Source: CBDFGN01 sp965247065
Lineage (GTDB): Bacteria; Bacteroidota; Bacteroidia; Cytophagales; Cyclobacteriaceae
NCBI GenBank assembly: GCA_965247065.1
Contig: CBDFGN010000006.1
Span: 124,001 to 188,000, forward strand
DNA length: 64,000 nt
Direction: 5' to 3'
A model generated the notes under the pieces. That model was not told the DNA's origin, searched no databases, and saw only the letters and a list, made by a program, of their open reading frames with translations. A program made the position numbers and the translations under genes. Within the stretch, counting starts at the first letter, position 1, and each line of letters starts with the position of its first letter. Positions 55,661 through 64,000 of the stretch are shown in pieces.

Positions 55661-56464
55661 ATGGACAACCAAGTGGACTATATAGAAATCAACAAAAGAT
55701 CATGGAATGGCAGGACTGATTTGCACTTTAATTCTGAATTCTACGATAATGTCAATTTTATTAAAGGGCGATCATCTCTTAACGAGATTGAAATGAAATT
55801 GCTGGGAGAGGTCAGAGGGCAGTCAATTCTTCATCTTCAGTGTCATTTTGGACAAGATACCATTTCACTCAACAGACTTGGAGCCGACACAACCGGAATG
55901 GATTTTTCAGACAAGGCAATCCAAAAGGCCAAGGAACTTGCCTCAGCAACCAAATCAAAGGCCAGGTTCATTTGCTGCGATATTTACGAACTCCCGCACC
56001 ATTTGGATAAAGAATTTGATTTTGTATTTACAAGTTATGGAACTATCGGTTGGCTTCCGGACCTGGATAAATGGGCCGATGTCGTGTCAAGGTTTCTGAA
56101 GCCTGATGGCAAATTTGTTTTTGTTGAGTTTCATCCGGTTGTTTGGATGTTTGACAAGAATTTCAATGGAGTTCAATACAATTATTTCAACACTGGTCCC
56201 ATCCAAGAAAAAGAAGAGGGCACGTACGCTGACAAGAATGCTACCATAAATCAGGACAGTGTTACCTGGAATCATAGCATCGGCGAGGTAGTGGGCAGTT
56301 TGATAAGGAATGGGCTGGTTATTAACTCATTGAACGAATTTGACTATTCACCATACAATTGTTTCAAGAACACGATCGAATATGAACCTGGCAAACATAG
56401 AATTGAAAAAATGGGAAATAATATCCCGCTGGTTTATTCGATTGAAGCAAGCCAAGGGAATTGA
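55661..56464 (+). CDS. class I SAM-dependent methyltransferase
   Basis: From ATG 55661 the product has 267 residues (MDNQVDYIEINKRSWNGRTD). It has methyltransferase motif I SILHLQCHFGQDTISLNRLGADTTGMDFSDKAI, motif II FDFVFTSYGTIGWLPDLDKW and motif III FLKPDGKFVFVEFHPVVWMFD. An upstream extension to 55520 is open but does not resemble the family and would overlap the sulfatase. The substrate is unknown. There is no sign that it belongs to the sugar pathway. Confidence 0.87.
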   Translation: MDNQVDYIEINKRSWNGRTDLHFNSEFYDNVNFIKGRSSLNEIEMKLLGEVRGQSILHLQCHFGQDTISLNRLGADTTGMDFSDKAIQKAKELASATKSKARFICCDIYELPHHLDKEFDFVFTSYGTIGWLPDLDKWADVVSRFLKPDGKFVFVEFHPVVWMFDKNFNGVQYNYFNTGPIQEKEEGTYADKNATINQDSVTWNHSIGEVVGSLIRNGLVINSLNEFDYSPYNCFKNTIEYEPGKHRIEKMGNNIPLVYSIEASQGN

Positions 56465-56488
56465 TCGTTGAAGCCATTTACTTGAAAA

Positions 56489-56881
56489 TTGCAATCAATA
56501 GCTGAGAGGTTGGAACGATTTGCCCGACCTTTTGACTCCAAGGACTGGAATCAGATGTTGGAATGCTTTTCCGATGACGTACAGGTTGACTACTCCACTT
56601 TTCTAGGAAGGGATCCGACGACGATGAGCAGAATTGATTATGTTGAGCTGCGAAAAACCGGATTAAGAGACCTAGATACGATTCATAGGCTCAACAATTT
56701 CCAAACTGAAATTAACAAAGACCAGGGCCGGAGCAATTGTGATTTTGCGATAAAGAGATTCACCACAAATAGGAATGATTACTTCCACTCCTATGGCAAG
56801 TATCACTTTGATCTGGTTAGAAAAAACAGGAGGTGGAAGATAAACAAGATACGTACAGGTAACCATCAGAACCCAAGGTAA
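56489..56881 (+). CDS. SnoaL-like (NTF2-fold) protein
   Basis: This 130-residue single-domain protein of the SnoaL-like family has FARPFDSKDWNQMLECFSDDVQVDYSTFLGRD, then IHRLNNFQTEINKDQG and a C-terminal strand YHFDLVRKNRRWKINKIRT. The fold houses diverse small enzymes and binding proteins, so function is open. The start appears to be TTG at 56489, because the frame has no ATG before the conserved region. It follows the methyltransferase gene by 24 bases. Confidence 0.72.
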   Translation: MQSIAERLERFARPFDSKDWNQMLECFSDDVQVDYSTFLGRDPTTMSRIDYVELRKTGLRDLDTIHRLNNFQTEINKDQGRSNCDFAIKRFTTNRNDYFHSYGKYHFDLVRKNRRWKINKIRTGNHQNPR

Positions 56882-57048
56882 CCAAGCCATACACGGGGCT
56901 TTTAAAAAAATCTAAATTCCGTTTAAAACCCAAATGCTTTTTTCTAAATCGGTTTTTATCGGTCTAATCATTCCCTTTGGCAATTGAGAAATCCAAGCAA
57001 TTCCCCGGCAGGGACCCAACCTGCCCGGCACAAACATGACTATAACCA

Positions 57049-57429
57049 ATGCTAGCAAATGTGGATGATCTGGACTCGTTTTATTTGAGCCAGCAAGAAC
57101 CCACTAGGGGTTGCTTACTGGCGCTGCGGAGCATAATACTCGAGCAGGATAAGGACGTATCCGAAACGCGTAAGTATGGAATGCCTTGTTTTTGCTATAA
57201 AGCCAGAATATTTTGTTATTTATGGATTGACAAACAAACCCTGGAGCCTTATATCCTGCTGGTCGAAGGGAAGTACCTAAACCATTCCAAACTCGAAAAA
57301 GGTAAGCGCTCGAGGATGAAAATATTCCGGATCGATCCCACCAAGGACCTTCCCTGGCAGACGATCAAGTTAATTCTACAACAAGCGCTGGATTTGTATA
57401 GGCAAGGGATCATAAAACTAAAACCCTGA
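57049..57429 (+). CDS. DUF1801 (YdhG-like) protein
   Basis: This 126-residue protein resembles the DUF1801 family: LRSIILEQDKDVSETRKYGMPCFCYKARIFCYLWIDKQ, then YILLVEGKYLNHSKLEKGKRSRMKIFRIDPTKDLPWQTIKLILQQALDLY. Bacterial members have a frataxin-like fold and uncertain function. The pattern W-K-Y-G-x-P-x-F-x-Y is present in a slightly changed form. It is a single gene, convergent with the next. Confidence 0.8.
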   Translation: MLANVDDLDSFYLSQQEPTRGCLLALRSIILEQDKDVSETRKYGMPCFCYKARIFCYLWIDKQTLEPYILLVEGKYLNHSKLEKGKRSRMKIFRIDPTKDLPWQTIKLILQQALDLYRQGIIKLKP

Positions 57430-57464
57430 AGAAGACCGGGGTTTTGGGCAACTTTGGGGAGCTA

Positions 57465-58736
57465 TTAGGGATGACCACCGGAAGCCACAGCCGCCAGGAT
57501 GATCAAAACGTAATACTTGCTGGAGTATGGTATTCTCCAGTCGGTCTTAATCTTCTTTAGTTCAGTTCTCAGGTATGCCTTTATTTTAAACTGCTGAATA
57601 GCCTCTATGGCGGAAGGAGGATTTGTTTCGTCTTCCCTCCGGGTCATAAAAAGGATCGGCCCGACTTGCCTCACTTTGATATAACCTAAAAGATGGAAGA
57701 CCTCTACTGCCCATATAAGAGTCACGTGAGTGTCCAACTTAAAAGTCAGGGGATCACGACTGATTTTCGAAACTCCCGGCAGCCAATTCAATCTTTGATG
57801 ATAGTTAAATAATCTGAAACGACGTGAGAACCTAATCCAAAAACGGGCAATCGGGTTGACGACATAAAAACCCTCCGTGCCCCCTTCCTGGTACAAGGGC
57901 ATAAAGATACGGCCACTCCTCGGCGCTTTCACGTCGACGCCGTCGGTGGAACCCAGGACCTCTCCTTTCTTCACCGGCTGAAAATTCATGTAACCAGGTT
58001 TCATCTTAAAGTCGGTTCCTTTTTGGATTCTGTAGCTGTTGGAGATCTCGTAGAATTCAGGTTCGTAGGGAGTTGGGCCAAAGCTGTTCAGCTGTTCGAT
58101 GGACTCATGGCATTCCGGCACCATAGAGGTGTCCAGGGAGCATTTGGCCTCCAGTACTTTCCAGATCAGTCCCATGTGATTGACCACGGTTTCCTGCTTC
58201 CCAGAACGCCCACCTTGGAACAGGAGGGTCTGGAATCCTAACCGGGAGGTGATATCTATCAGCATCCCCTCCAGATGCTCCATAAGTCCCAGTATGATGG
58301 GCACACCGACTAAGTGAGCTAATTCCCTATTCCGGAGCGTATCGCTCAGCATTACAAACGGAGTGCTTTCGGAAGACAAGGAGTGCAGATCAAAGAAGTA
58401 TACTTCGTCCTGCTGGGACGACAAAATAGCATTAAGAGTATCCACAATCTCATCCCGCTCGTTAAATTCAGAAATTTCCGGGTAGCTTTCTTCGGTTAGC
58501 CAAATCCGGTTTAGATCACGATCAATCTGCCGAACCTCCCTCTCAAGAGCCCCCAAGTTGCCGGCTAAACCTACGATGGATCCATTTATTGAAGGTTGCT
58601 TTGTTTCCAGAATCCTGAATACTTCCTGAAGTGCTAGTACCCCGGCAGTCTCGTTTCCATGGATAGCTGCGGTGAAAATTAAGATCGGACCTTCCGAATG
58701 TCCAGAATATTGGGAAATTATTCTGTTAATTTTCAT
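57465..58736 (-). CDS. succinylglutamate desuccinylase/aspartoacylase-like zinc hydrolase
   Basis: This 423-residue M14-like metallohydrolase has the zinc motif FTAAIHGNETAGV (His and Glu ligands near residue 25), RQIDRDLNRIW and FFDLHSLSSESTPFV. The family's beta-rich C-terminal part is present (FKMKPGYMNFQPVKKGEVLG, APRSGRIFMPLY). A further ~110 residues with two hydrophobic stretches (VTLIWAVEVFHLLGYI; YYVLIILAAVA) go beyond the usual length of about 320. The substrate is probably an N-acyl amino acid; which one cannot be told. Confidence 0.82.
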   Translation of the reverse strand: MKINRIISQYSGHSEGPILIFTAAIHGNETAGVLALQEVFRILETKQPSINGSIVGLAGNLGALEREVRQIDRDLNRIWLTEESYPEISEFNERDEIVDTLNAILSSQQDEVYFFDLHSLSSESTPFVMLSDTLRNRELAHLVGVPIILGLMEHLEGMLIDITSRLGFQTLLFQGGRSGKQETVVNHMGLIWKVLEAKCSLDTSMVPECHESIEQLNSFGPTPYEPEFYEISNSYRIQKGTDFKMKPGYMNFQPVKKGEVLGSTDGVDVKAPRSGRIFMPLYQEGGTEGFYVVNPIARFWIRFSRRFRLFNYHQRLNWLPGVSKISRDPLTFKLDTHVTLIWAVEVFHLLGYIKVRQVGPILFMTRREDETNPPSAIEAIQQFKIKAYLRTELKKIKTDWRIPYSSKYYVLIILAAVASGGHP

Positions 58737-59043
58737 CTATCTAGGTTTTTCGAAATGCAAATTTATCTATTTTACTTTTGGTTTATAATCAATCTAAATA
58801 ATCTTTCCTACTACGGCTGTGTAAAGAGGAATGAAATGTTCATGAAGGGCTCGATGGGTAAGCAAAATTAATCAGTGGATCGACATTGAGGATGACTAAC
58901 TCAAAAAACCGATGCTGTTCATCGATCTGCCCCAGGATCTCCAGTCTTTTAAGTGCGGCAAAGGTTATGACAAGATATTGATGTGCAGGCAAAAGGAATA
59001 TTCTGGTATCGTTACATTTTCAGTAATGGGTGCCGCTTGTTGG
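58737..59043. other. intergenic region
   Basis: About 300 bases between two minus-strand genes. A 75-codon plus-strand frame starts at 58912 but runs antisense into the DUF1080 gene and shows no signal or domain. No terminator or promoter was recognised. Confidence 0.45.
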
Positions 59044-59913
59044 TTATTCCAGCTCAGCATATTCTTCCGGAATCTTCGAAATAAAGCGAACGTTAATATT
59101 TCGATAAAAAACTTCGGCACCTTCGGATTGAAAAGCTAAGATTCCCGAAGCTAACGGTCTTCTCAAACCTCGCTTTATTTGGACGGAATTGTAGAGTCTC
59201 ATGGCGACTCTACCGTTGACAATATGTATGCTGCTATCGCCCCAACAAATCAATTCGACGGTATTCCAATCCCCGGGGGGAAGCTCGTAATTAGCGGCCT
59301 TTATGCATCTTCTGTGAGTGAGATCCTTATTAGAAACGAATGTCCTCAGGTTACCTTCGGGTTCATATCTATACCATCCTCCAGTATCAAGCCTATTCGA
59401 TGGTACATCCATTTCCACATCGCCTATTGACCCGTAGTCACCGCATTCCCCTTGCTGGAACTGGAAGGCCTGGCTATGGTGCCATCTCATCCTGATGCAC
59501 CCCGGCTCCCCAAAACCATGATACAGCAAACCGCTACGTCGAGGGAGTTCTTTTCGAGGAGACCATTTTTTCCCTCCCCATTTGTATTGCAACCTCAAGT
59601 GGTAATTGTTGAACGACTGAATCGAGCTGAGTGTTCCGGAAACTTCACCGGAGACCTTAATGGCAGGCTCCCCATCCTGGCTCACCACTGAGAAGACCTG
59701 CAGTGGATCATTTTCAACCCCAAGGTCGGATATATACCGGCCGTGCACATCCGTGGTAAGCATTGGAACCGGGCTTTCACCATTGGGAACTCCAAGATAC
59801 TTTTGCCAACCGTCAAGGTTCTCCCCATTAAACAAGGAAATCCACTCCGGAGACTGGGCATTGATTACTGAAACGATAATCCAGATTGAAAGAAACTCCG
59901 GCCAGAGGCCCAT
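59044..59913 (-). CDS. secreted DUF1080 (3-keto-disaccharide hydrolase-like) protein
   Basis: This 289-residue concanavalin-like protein has a signal peptide (MGLWPEFLSIWIIVSVINAQ). The DUF1080 features are WISLFNGENLDGWQKYLG, FNNYHLRLQYKWGG, RSGLLYHGFGEPG, GDWNTVELICWGDSSIHIVNGRVA and a closing ILAFQSEGAEVFYRNINVRFI. Some family members hydrolyse glycosidic bonds of 3-keto-sugars. It is opposite in strand to the galM-GH43 pair but fits the carbohydrate context. Substrate is unknown. Confidence 0.85.
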   Translation of the reverse strand: MGLWPEFLSIWIIVSVINAQSPEWISLFNGENLDGWQKYLGVPNGESPVPMLTTDVHGRYISDLGVENDPLQVFSVVSQDGEPAIKVSGEVSGTLSSIQSFNNYHLRLQYKWGGKKWSPRKELPRRSGLLYHGFGEPGCIRMRWHHSQAFQFQQGECGDYGSIGDVEMDVPSNRLDTGGWYRYEPEGNLRTFVSNKDLTHRRCIKAANYELPPGDWNTVELICWGDSSIHIVNGRVAMRLYNSVQIKRGLRRPLASGILAFQSEGAEVFYRNINVRFISKIPEEYAELE

Positions 59914-60148
59914 ATCCTTAATATCTTTGCGGGGTTTGCAAAAGATGCCAAGATAACCCGCAATCTCCTGTAGATCAAATGACCGTGTGGGTTATTTAGC
60001 ACTAACGTAAAGCCAAACTTCCTCCGGCGAAATATCCCTTAGAGGGATCCTGGTAATGATTCTTCACAGGTCCAGTTCCCAAACTAAATCATTCTTACCT
60101 TGCTTTTGATCCAGACGTTCAAGTATTTTGACCTGAAACCTAAAACTA

Positions 60149-61297
60149 ATGAAAGCCGGGTTCTCGATAGTTATCATTACGGTTCTGATTGGCTGCTCAG
60201 TACGGATGGAGAAAAAAGAGAGTGACGATTCCGATGGACCTCCTAAGGCCAATGAAAGGGAGGCCTTTGGAGCCTTGAATGGTAAAGAAGTTCTTTTGTT
60301 CACCATGAAGAACGCTTCAGGCATGGTGATGCAAGTCACCAATTATGGGGCTATCATAACTGCGATCAGAGCACCAGACCGGGAGGGACAGTATGCTGAT
60401 ATTGTTTTGGGTCATGACAATTTACAGGGATACTTAGAACGGGTGGCTTATTTTGGTGCAACTGTTGGCAGGTATGGAAATCGGATAGGTCAAGGTAAGT
60501 TCGATTTGGATGGGGTAGAATATGTTCTGGCCACAAACAACGGCCCCAATTCCCTTCACGGCGGCGTCAAGGGATTTGACAAGGTGGTCTGGGATGCCGA
60601 ACCCTTAGATACGCATGCTGGCCCCGGCTTAAGACTTTCTTATACCAGCCAACATATGGAGGAAGGGTATCCGGGAAACCTAACAGCCCAGGTTACCTAT
60701 ACTTTGACCAATAATAATGAGCTTCTTATTGAATACTTGGCCACCACCGACCGGCCTACGGTCATCAACCTAACCAATCATACCTATTTCAATTTGTCCG
60801 GAGGCAAGCGGGATATTTTGGATCACCAGTTGGAATTAACGGCAGGGCAGTTTATACCGGTCGACAGTACTCTGATACCCTTGGGGGAGTTGCAAGAAGT
60901 TGCCGGAACACCTTTTGACTTCACTAGGCCAGTAGCCATTGGCCAGAGAATTAGCGACGAACATCCGCAACTCTTGGTGGGCCTGGGTTATGACCACTGT
61001 TGGGTTCTGGACAAAGGCTTGGAATTGGGCAAGGGGGGCAGCGTCTATCACGCCGCTAGCGGGCGGTTCATGGAGTTTCTAACCTCCGAGCCCGGAGTCC
61101 AGTTCTATTCGGGAAATTTCCTGGATGGATCCATTGTTGGCAAAAATGGCCAAAAGTACGAACACCGGTGGGGATTTTGCCTTGAGACTCAGCATTACCC
61201 TGATTCCCCCAATCAGGCCGATTTCCCTACTACCAGATTAGACCCTGGCCAAGAGTACCGATCCACTACGATCTATCGATTTTCAACTAAGGGATGA
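60149..61297 (+). CDS. galM: aldose 1-epimerase (mutarotase), lipoprotein
   Basis: GalM interconverts the anomers of aldoses such as galactose and arabinose. The 382-residue protein has a lipobox LIGC (Cys16), so it is probably periplasmic or outer-membrane attached, unlike cytosolic E. coli GalM. Family blocks are VTNYGAIITAIRAPDREGQYADIVLG, GATVGRYGNRIGQGKF, the His segment GPNSLHGGVKGFDKVVWDA, NLTNHTYFNLSG and the catalytic Glu in WGFCLETQHYPDSPNQADFP. It overlaps the GH43 gene by ATGA, so mutarotation and glycan cleavage are coupled. Confidence 0.94.
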   Translation: MKAGFSIVIITVLIGCSVRMEKKESDDSDGPPKANEREAFGALNGKEVLLFTMKNASGMVMQVTNYGAIITAIRAPDREGQYADIVLGHDNLQGYLERVAYFGATVGRYGNRIGQGKFDLDGVEYVLATNNGPNSLHGGVKGFDKVVWDAEPLDTHAGPGLRLSYTSQHMEEGYPGNLTAQVTYTLTNNNELLIEYLATTDRPTVINLTNHTYFNLSGGKRDILDHQLELTAGQFIPVDSTLIPLGELQEVAGTPFDFTRPVAIGQRISDEHPQLLVGLGYDHCWVLDKGLELGKGGSVYHAASGRFMEFLTSEPGVQFYSGNFLDGSIVGKNGQKYEHRWGFCLETQHYPDSPNQADFPTTRLDPGQEYRSTTIYRFSTKG

Positions 61298-62343
61298 AGA
61301 TCAATGCTTTGGCAACTTTCTTGAGACACTGGATAGCAAGCGTCTTATTGCCCGGATTTGCGTTATCACAAAATGTCACAATCGATGTTGAGGAGCCGTT
61401 GGAAATAACCCTTCCGGAGACTCAGGCCGCCGATATACGGGTACGGGATCCTTTCATTTTAGCTGAGCCAGAGACCGGTGTTTACATACTGTATGCCCAA
61501 AAAGGGAATCGCCTGGGTGGTCAGCAGGGACCGCCCGGTGTGGAGGCCTACTTGAGCCGCGACTTGGCAACTTGGCGGGGCCCAATAGTGGTTTTAGAAA
61601 TTCCGGATCCATATTGGGCCCGTAAAATGGTTTGGGCGCCGGAAGTACATAAGTACCGGGAAGCCTATTATTTGCTGGTAACGCTAACCTCCGATGATAC
61701 TCTAGCGACAGCCTCGTTGTCGCCTTCGCGTCCTACTCAGAACCGACGAGGTACTCAGATATTCAAGTCCGATTCCCCTCTGGGACCATTCGTCGATTTT
61801 CGCAATGGGCCCAGCACTCCACCCAATTGGATGGCGGTGGACGGCACTTTTTTCACAGAGGACGGCACCCCTTTCATGGTATTTTGTCATGAATGGACCC
61901 AGGTTCATGACGGAACGGTAGAACTCATGGAGCTTAAAACCGACCTTTCAGGCCCTGCAGGTGATCCTGTAACCTTGTTTAAGGCATCTGAAGCCGCATG
62001 GGTTAGGAATCTGGCGGATGCCGGTTACGCTTCAGACGGCCTCGTAACCGATGGCACTTTCCTTCACCAGACAAGCGACGGCAAATTATTTATGATCTGG
62101 TCCAGCTTTGGCGATTTCAGCTATGCCATAGGCCTGGCGCAATCTGAGTCGGGCAAACTGAGAGGGCCGTGGAAACAATTCAAAGATCCGGTGTACCCCA
62201 AAGATGGTGGCCACGGGATGATCTTTACAACTCTGGAAGATAAAGAAATGATGGTTCTTCATAAACCCAATGAGAGCCCCCATGAGAGGATGGTTTTCTA
62301 TGAACTGGTGGAGAATGACGGAAAGATAGGCCTGAAACCCTGA
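61294..62343 (+). CDS. secreted glycoside hydrolase family 43 enzyme
   Basis: This 349-residue five-bladed beta-propeller enzyme has a signal peptide ending near FALSQ. GH43 residues are recognisable: Asp52 in RVRDPFI (base), Asp183 in MAVDGTFF (modulator) and Glu200 in FCHEW (likely acid), plus MVWAPEVHKY and SDGLVTDGTFLHQ. Family members include arabinofuranosidases, arabinanases, xylosidases and galactosidases, so the linked ara and gal genes favour arabinose or galactose release. It is translationally coupled to galM (ATGA). Confidence 0.9.
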   Translation: MKINALATFLRHWIASVLLPGFALSQNVTIDVEEPLEITLPETQAADIRVRDPFILAEPETGVYILYAQKGNRLGGQQGPPGVEAYLSRDLATWRGPIVVLEIPDPYWARKMVWAPEVHKYREAYYLLVTLTSDDTLATASLSPSRPTQNRRGTQIFKSDSPLGPFVDFRNGPSTPPNWMAVDGTFFTEDGTPFMVFCHEWTQVHDGTVELMELKTDLSGPAGDPVTLFKASEAAWVRNLADAGYASDGLVTDGTFLHQTSDGKLFMIWSSFGDFSYAIGLAQSESGKLRGPWKQFKDPVYPKDGGHGMIFTTLEDKEMMVLHKPNESPHERMVFYELVENDGKIGLKP

Positions 62344-62461
62344 TTCCGTAGGAGAATTTCTAAGGTCTTCTCCGGACCCCGTAATTCACCGGCCGCTTTT
62401 TATCCCAGAACCAAAGTAGTACATTTGGAGCTTTTTGAGACCATTCGAAGAACTGAATTCC

Positions 62462-63076
62462 GTGACTCTTTTCGACTCCATCATTTTTGACCTGGGCGGC
62501 GTCATCATAAATATTGACGTTGACCGAGCACTTGGATCATTTTCCGAAATCTCTGGATCTCCTAAATCCGCGATTGATTGGGAACCTCATTTTTCCGGGT
62601 TCATTCACCAGTTTGAGATCGGAAAAATAAGCGAGTCGGATTTCAGAGACAGTTTAAGGGCTGTTATTGGAAAGAACCTGAAGGACGAGGCATTGGACGA
62701 TTGCTGGAATCAGCTTTTACTGGATATTCCCAAACACCGGCTCGATCGGCTACAGGTTCTTAGGAAAAAGTACCGAATTGCTCTGTTAAGTAATACAAAT
62801 TCAATTCATACTCGCAACGTACATTCTCTGCTACAAAGGTCTACAGGGGCACCTGATTTTGCGACTTATTTTGACAGCGTCTATTATTCATATCAAATGA
62901 ATCTGGCTAAACCAGATCCCAGAATATTCGAGGCAGTTATCAAAGACAACAACTTTAGAACCGAAAGGACGTTGTTGGTGGATGATAACCAGGATAACAT
63001 CCAAGCGGCCGCTCAACTGGGTCTCCAGGTATTTCAAGTGAAGGATTCGGACGATTGGGTTGACTATCTCACCTAA
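62462..63076 (+). CDS. HAD-superfamily phosphatase (YihX-like)
   Basis: This ~204-residue hydrolase has motif I FDSIIFDLGGVIINID (nucleophile Asp), motif II ALLSNTNS, Lys in MNLAKPDPRIFEAVI and motif IV LLVDDNQDNIQAA, with an alpha-helical cap between residues 25 and 90. It resembles sugar-phosphate phosphatases of the YihX type. GTG 62462 places the start just before motif I as in relatives; a TTG at 62435 adds nine residues. It is probably read together with the following protease gene, 11 bases away. Confidence 0.87.
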   Translation: MTLFDSIIFDLGGVIINIDVDRALGSFSEISGSPKSAIDWEPHFSGFIHQFEIGKISESDFRDSLRAVIGKNLKDEALDDCWNQLLLDIPKHRLDRLQVLRKKYRIALLSNTNSIHTRNVHSLLQRSTGAPDFATYFDSVYYSYQMNLAKPDPRIFEAVIKDNNFRTERTLLVDDNQDNIQAAAQLGLQVFQVKDSDDWVDYLT

Positions 63077-63087
63077 TTCGAATATTA

Positions 63088-64000
63088 ATGCGGCAGTATT
63101 TAGTCCACATCACTCTTTTTCTTACTGTCTTGCTGACCACCACCCTTGCTGGTGCTGAATGGGTCTCGGGAAAATTCATTTTCAACCCTGAAACAGAATT
63201 TGGCTGGAGTGATTTTATTAGGGCGTTGGCCTTTTCGGTACCGTTTCTTGGGATCTTAACAGTTCACGAGTTTGGGCATTACTTCACAGCTCAATGGCAC
63301 CGGGTCAAGGTGTCATTGCCCTATTATATGCCGTTTTGGTTTGGCTTTTTGCCATTGATTGGACTACCCCCGGTTCCCTCCATCGGAACGGTAGGAGCGT
63401 TTATCAGAATAAAAGAAAGACTTACCTCACGCAAGCAGTTTTTTGACATTGGCATCGCCGGGCCCTTGGCTGGCTTTGTAATGGCGATTGGTGTTCTCTA
63501 CTATGGCTTTACCCATCTACCCCCTCCTGAGTACATCTTTGAAATCCATCCTGAATATCAGGAGTACGGCTTGGATTATGCGAGTTACGTTTACGAGAAC
63601 CAGGAAGGAACGTTCCGACTCGGCACCAACCTGATTTTTCTATTTTTTGAGCATTATGTAGTAGAACACTCGGAGCTGATACCCAATGGATACGAGCTGA
63701 TTCATTACCCATGGCTGTTTGCCGGATATTTGGCCATATTCTTTACGGCTCTGAATCTTTTACCAATTGGTCAGCTCGATGGGGGTCATATTCTTTACGG
63801 CTTAGTCGGTTTCAGGACCTTTCGGATTATCTCGGCGGTTCTTTTTTTGGGTTTTGTGGGCTACGCTGGGCTAGGCATAATTAGCCCTTTTCATCCTCTG
63901 GATAGTTTATTGTGGCAAATTCCGCTTTACGTCGGATTCTTGTATTTCGTGCTTTATGGATTGGATCCAGAGCCTAAAAACAGGTTGGTCATTGCTTTGG
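63088..64000 (+). CDS. site-2 protease family (M50) intramembrane metalloprotease, truncated by window end
   Basis: This multi-spanning membrane zinc protease starts at ATG 63088 (MRQYLVHITLFLTVLLTTTL) and is still open at the window edge after 304 codons. The zinc-binding HEFGH is at residues 60-64 within LGILTVHEFGHYFTAQWHRVKV. The second ligand motif is GQLDGGH (Asp231). GAFIRIKERLTSRKQFFDIGIAGPLAGFVMAI is a conserved family block. Proteases of this class cleave membrane-bound regulators. There is no PDZ domain in the visible part. The C-terminus is outside the window. Confidence 0.9.
   Translation, partial: MRQYLVHITLFLTVLLTTTLAGAEWVSGKFIFNPETEFGWSDFIRALAFSVPFLGILTVHEFGHYFTAQWHRVKVSLPYYMPFWFGFLPLIGLPPVPSIGTVGAFIRIKERLTSRKQFFDIGIAGPLAGFVMAIGVLYYGFTHLPPPEYIFEIHPEYQEYGLDYASYVYENQEGTFRLGTNLIFLFFEHYVVEHSELIPNGYELIHYPWLFAGYLAIFFTALNLLPIGQLDGGHILYGLVGFRTFRIISAVLFLGFVGYAGLGIISPFHPLDSLLWQIPLYVGFLYFVLYGLDPEPKNRLVIAL

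Noticed and set aside
58912..59139. 75-codon plus-strand ORF
   Set aside because: Its second half is antisense to the DUF1080 gene; no signal, domain or promoter.

Overview
The window looks like a chromosomal segment of a member of the Bacteroidota, probably a free-living, perhaps marine, Cytophagia-like bacterium. The evidence is a split MetH, a fused alpha/beta 2-oxoacid dehydrogenase E1, a Bat-type VWA/TPR pair, LytTR-type regulation, YwqK/MORN-like secreted repeat proteins, lipoproteins with short lipoboxes, and several matches to the Bacteroidota -7 promoter box TANNTTTG. Genes are tightly packed, with many ATGA and TAATG junctions. No CRISPR array, prophage or rRNA operon was seen.

Layout. 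1-2.3 kb: a glutaryl-CoA dehydrogenase gene broken by an IS630-family element and, separately, by an amber codon. 2.3-5.2 kb: tryptophan 2,3-dioxygenase and a frameshifted repeat/beta-barrel protein. 5.2-13.5 kb: a CoA-binding protein, gyrB, then a SAM-I riboswitch leading a methionine operon (metH in two pieces, metF) followed by HMG-CoA lyase. 13.5-18.5 kb (minus): J-domain protein, dprA with an in-frame amber, MerR regulator, CapA-like protein, M23 peptidase. 18.6-24 kb: alaS-gatB and a TlpA-like lipoprotein. 24-30 kb: thioesterase, pcm, ribE, a LytTR regulator, hemF and the fused E1. 30-41 kb (mostly minus): an Omp85 protein with an in-frame TGA, rRNA methyltransferase, YhhQ-type transporter, RNase Z, STAS protein, purC, a second YwqK-like protein, thiolase and a batB-batC pair with batC frameshifted. 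41-45 kb: a DnaQ/GIY-YIG fusion, sparse small ORFs, and a tRNA-Ser/Pro/Arg cluster with odd GT-rich inverted repeats in its spacers.

45.7-62.3 kb is a sugar-utilisation region: galK, galE, an SGLT-type sodium/sugar symporter, araB-araD-araA, an SGSH-like sulfatase, and further on a DUF1080 protein, a lipoprotein aldose 1-epimerase and a GH43 enzyme. Together these suggest uptake and catabolism of L-arabinose and galactose released from an arabinose/galactose polymer, possibly sulfated. No SusC/SusD pair, galT or dedicated regulator is present. The window ends with a HAD phosphatase and a truncated site-2 protease.

The most unusual whole-window feature is six coding lesions, each repairable by a single small change: three in-frame nonsense codons and three frameshifts. 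They are either real gene decay or sequence errors. TAG and TGA also end intact genes here, so code reassignment is unlikely.
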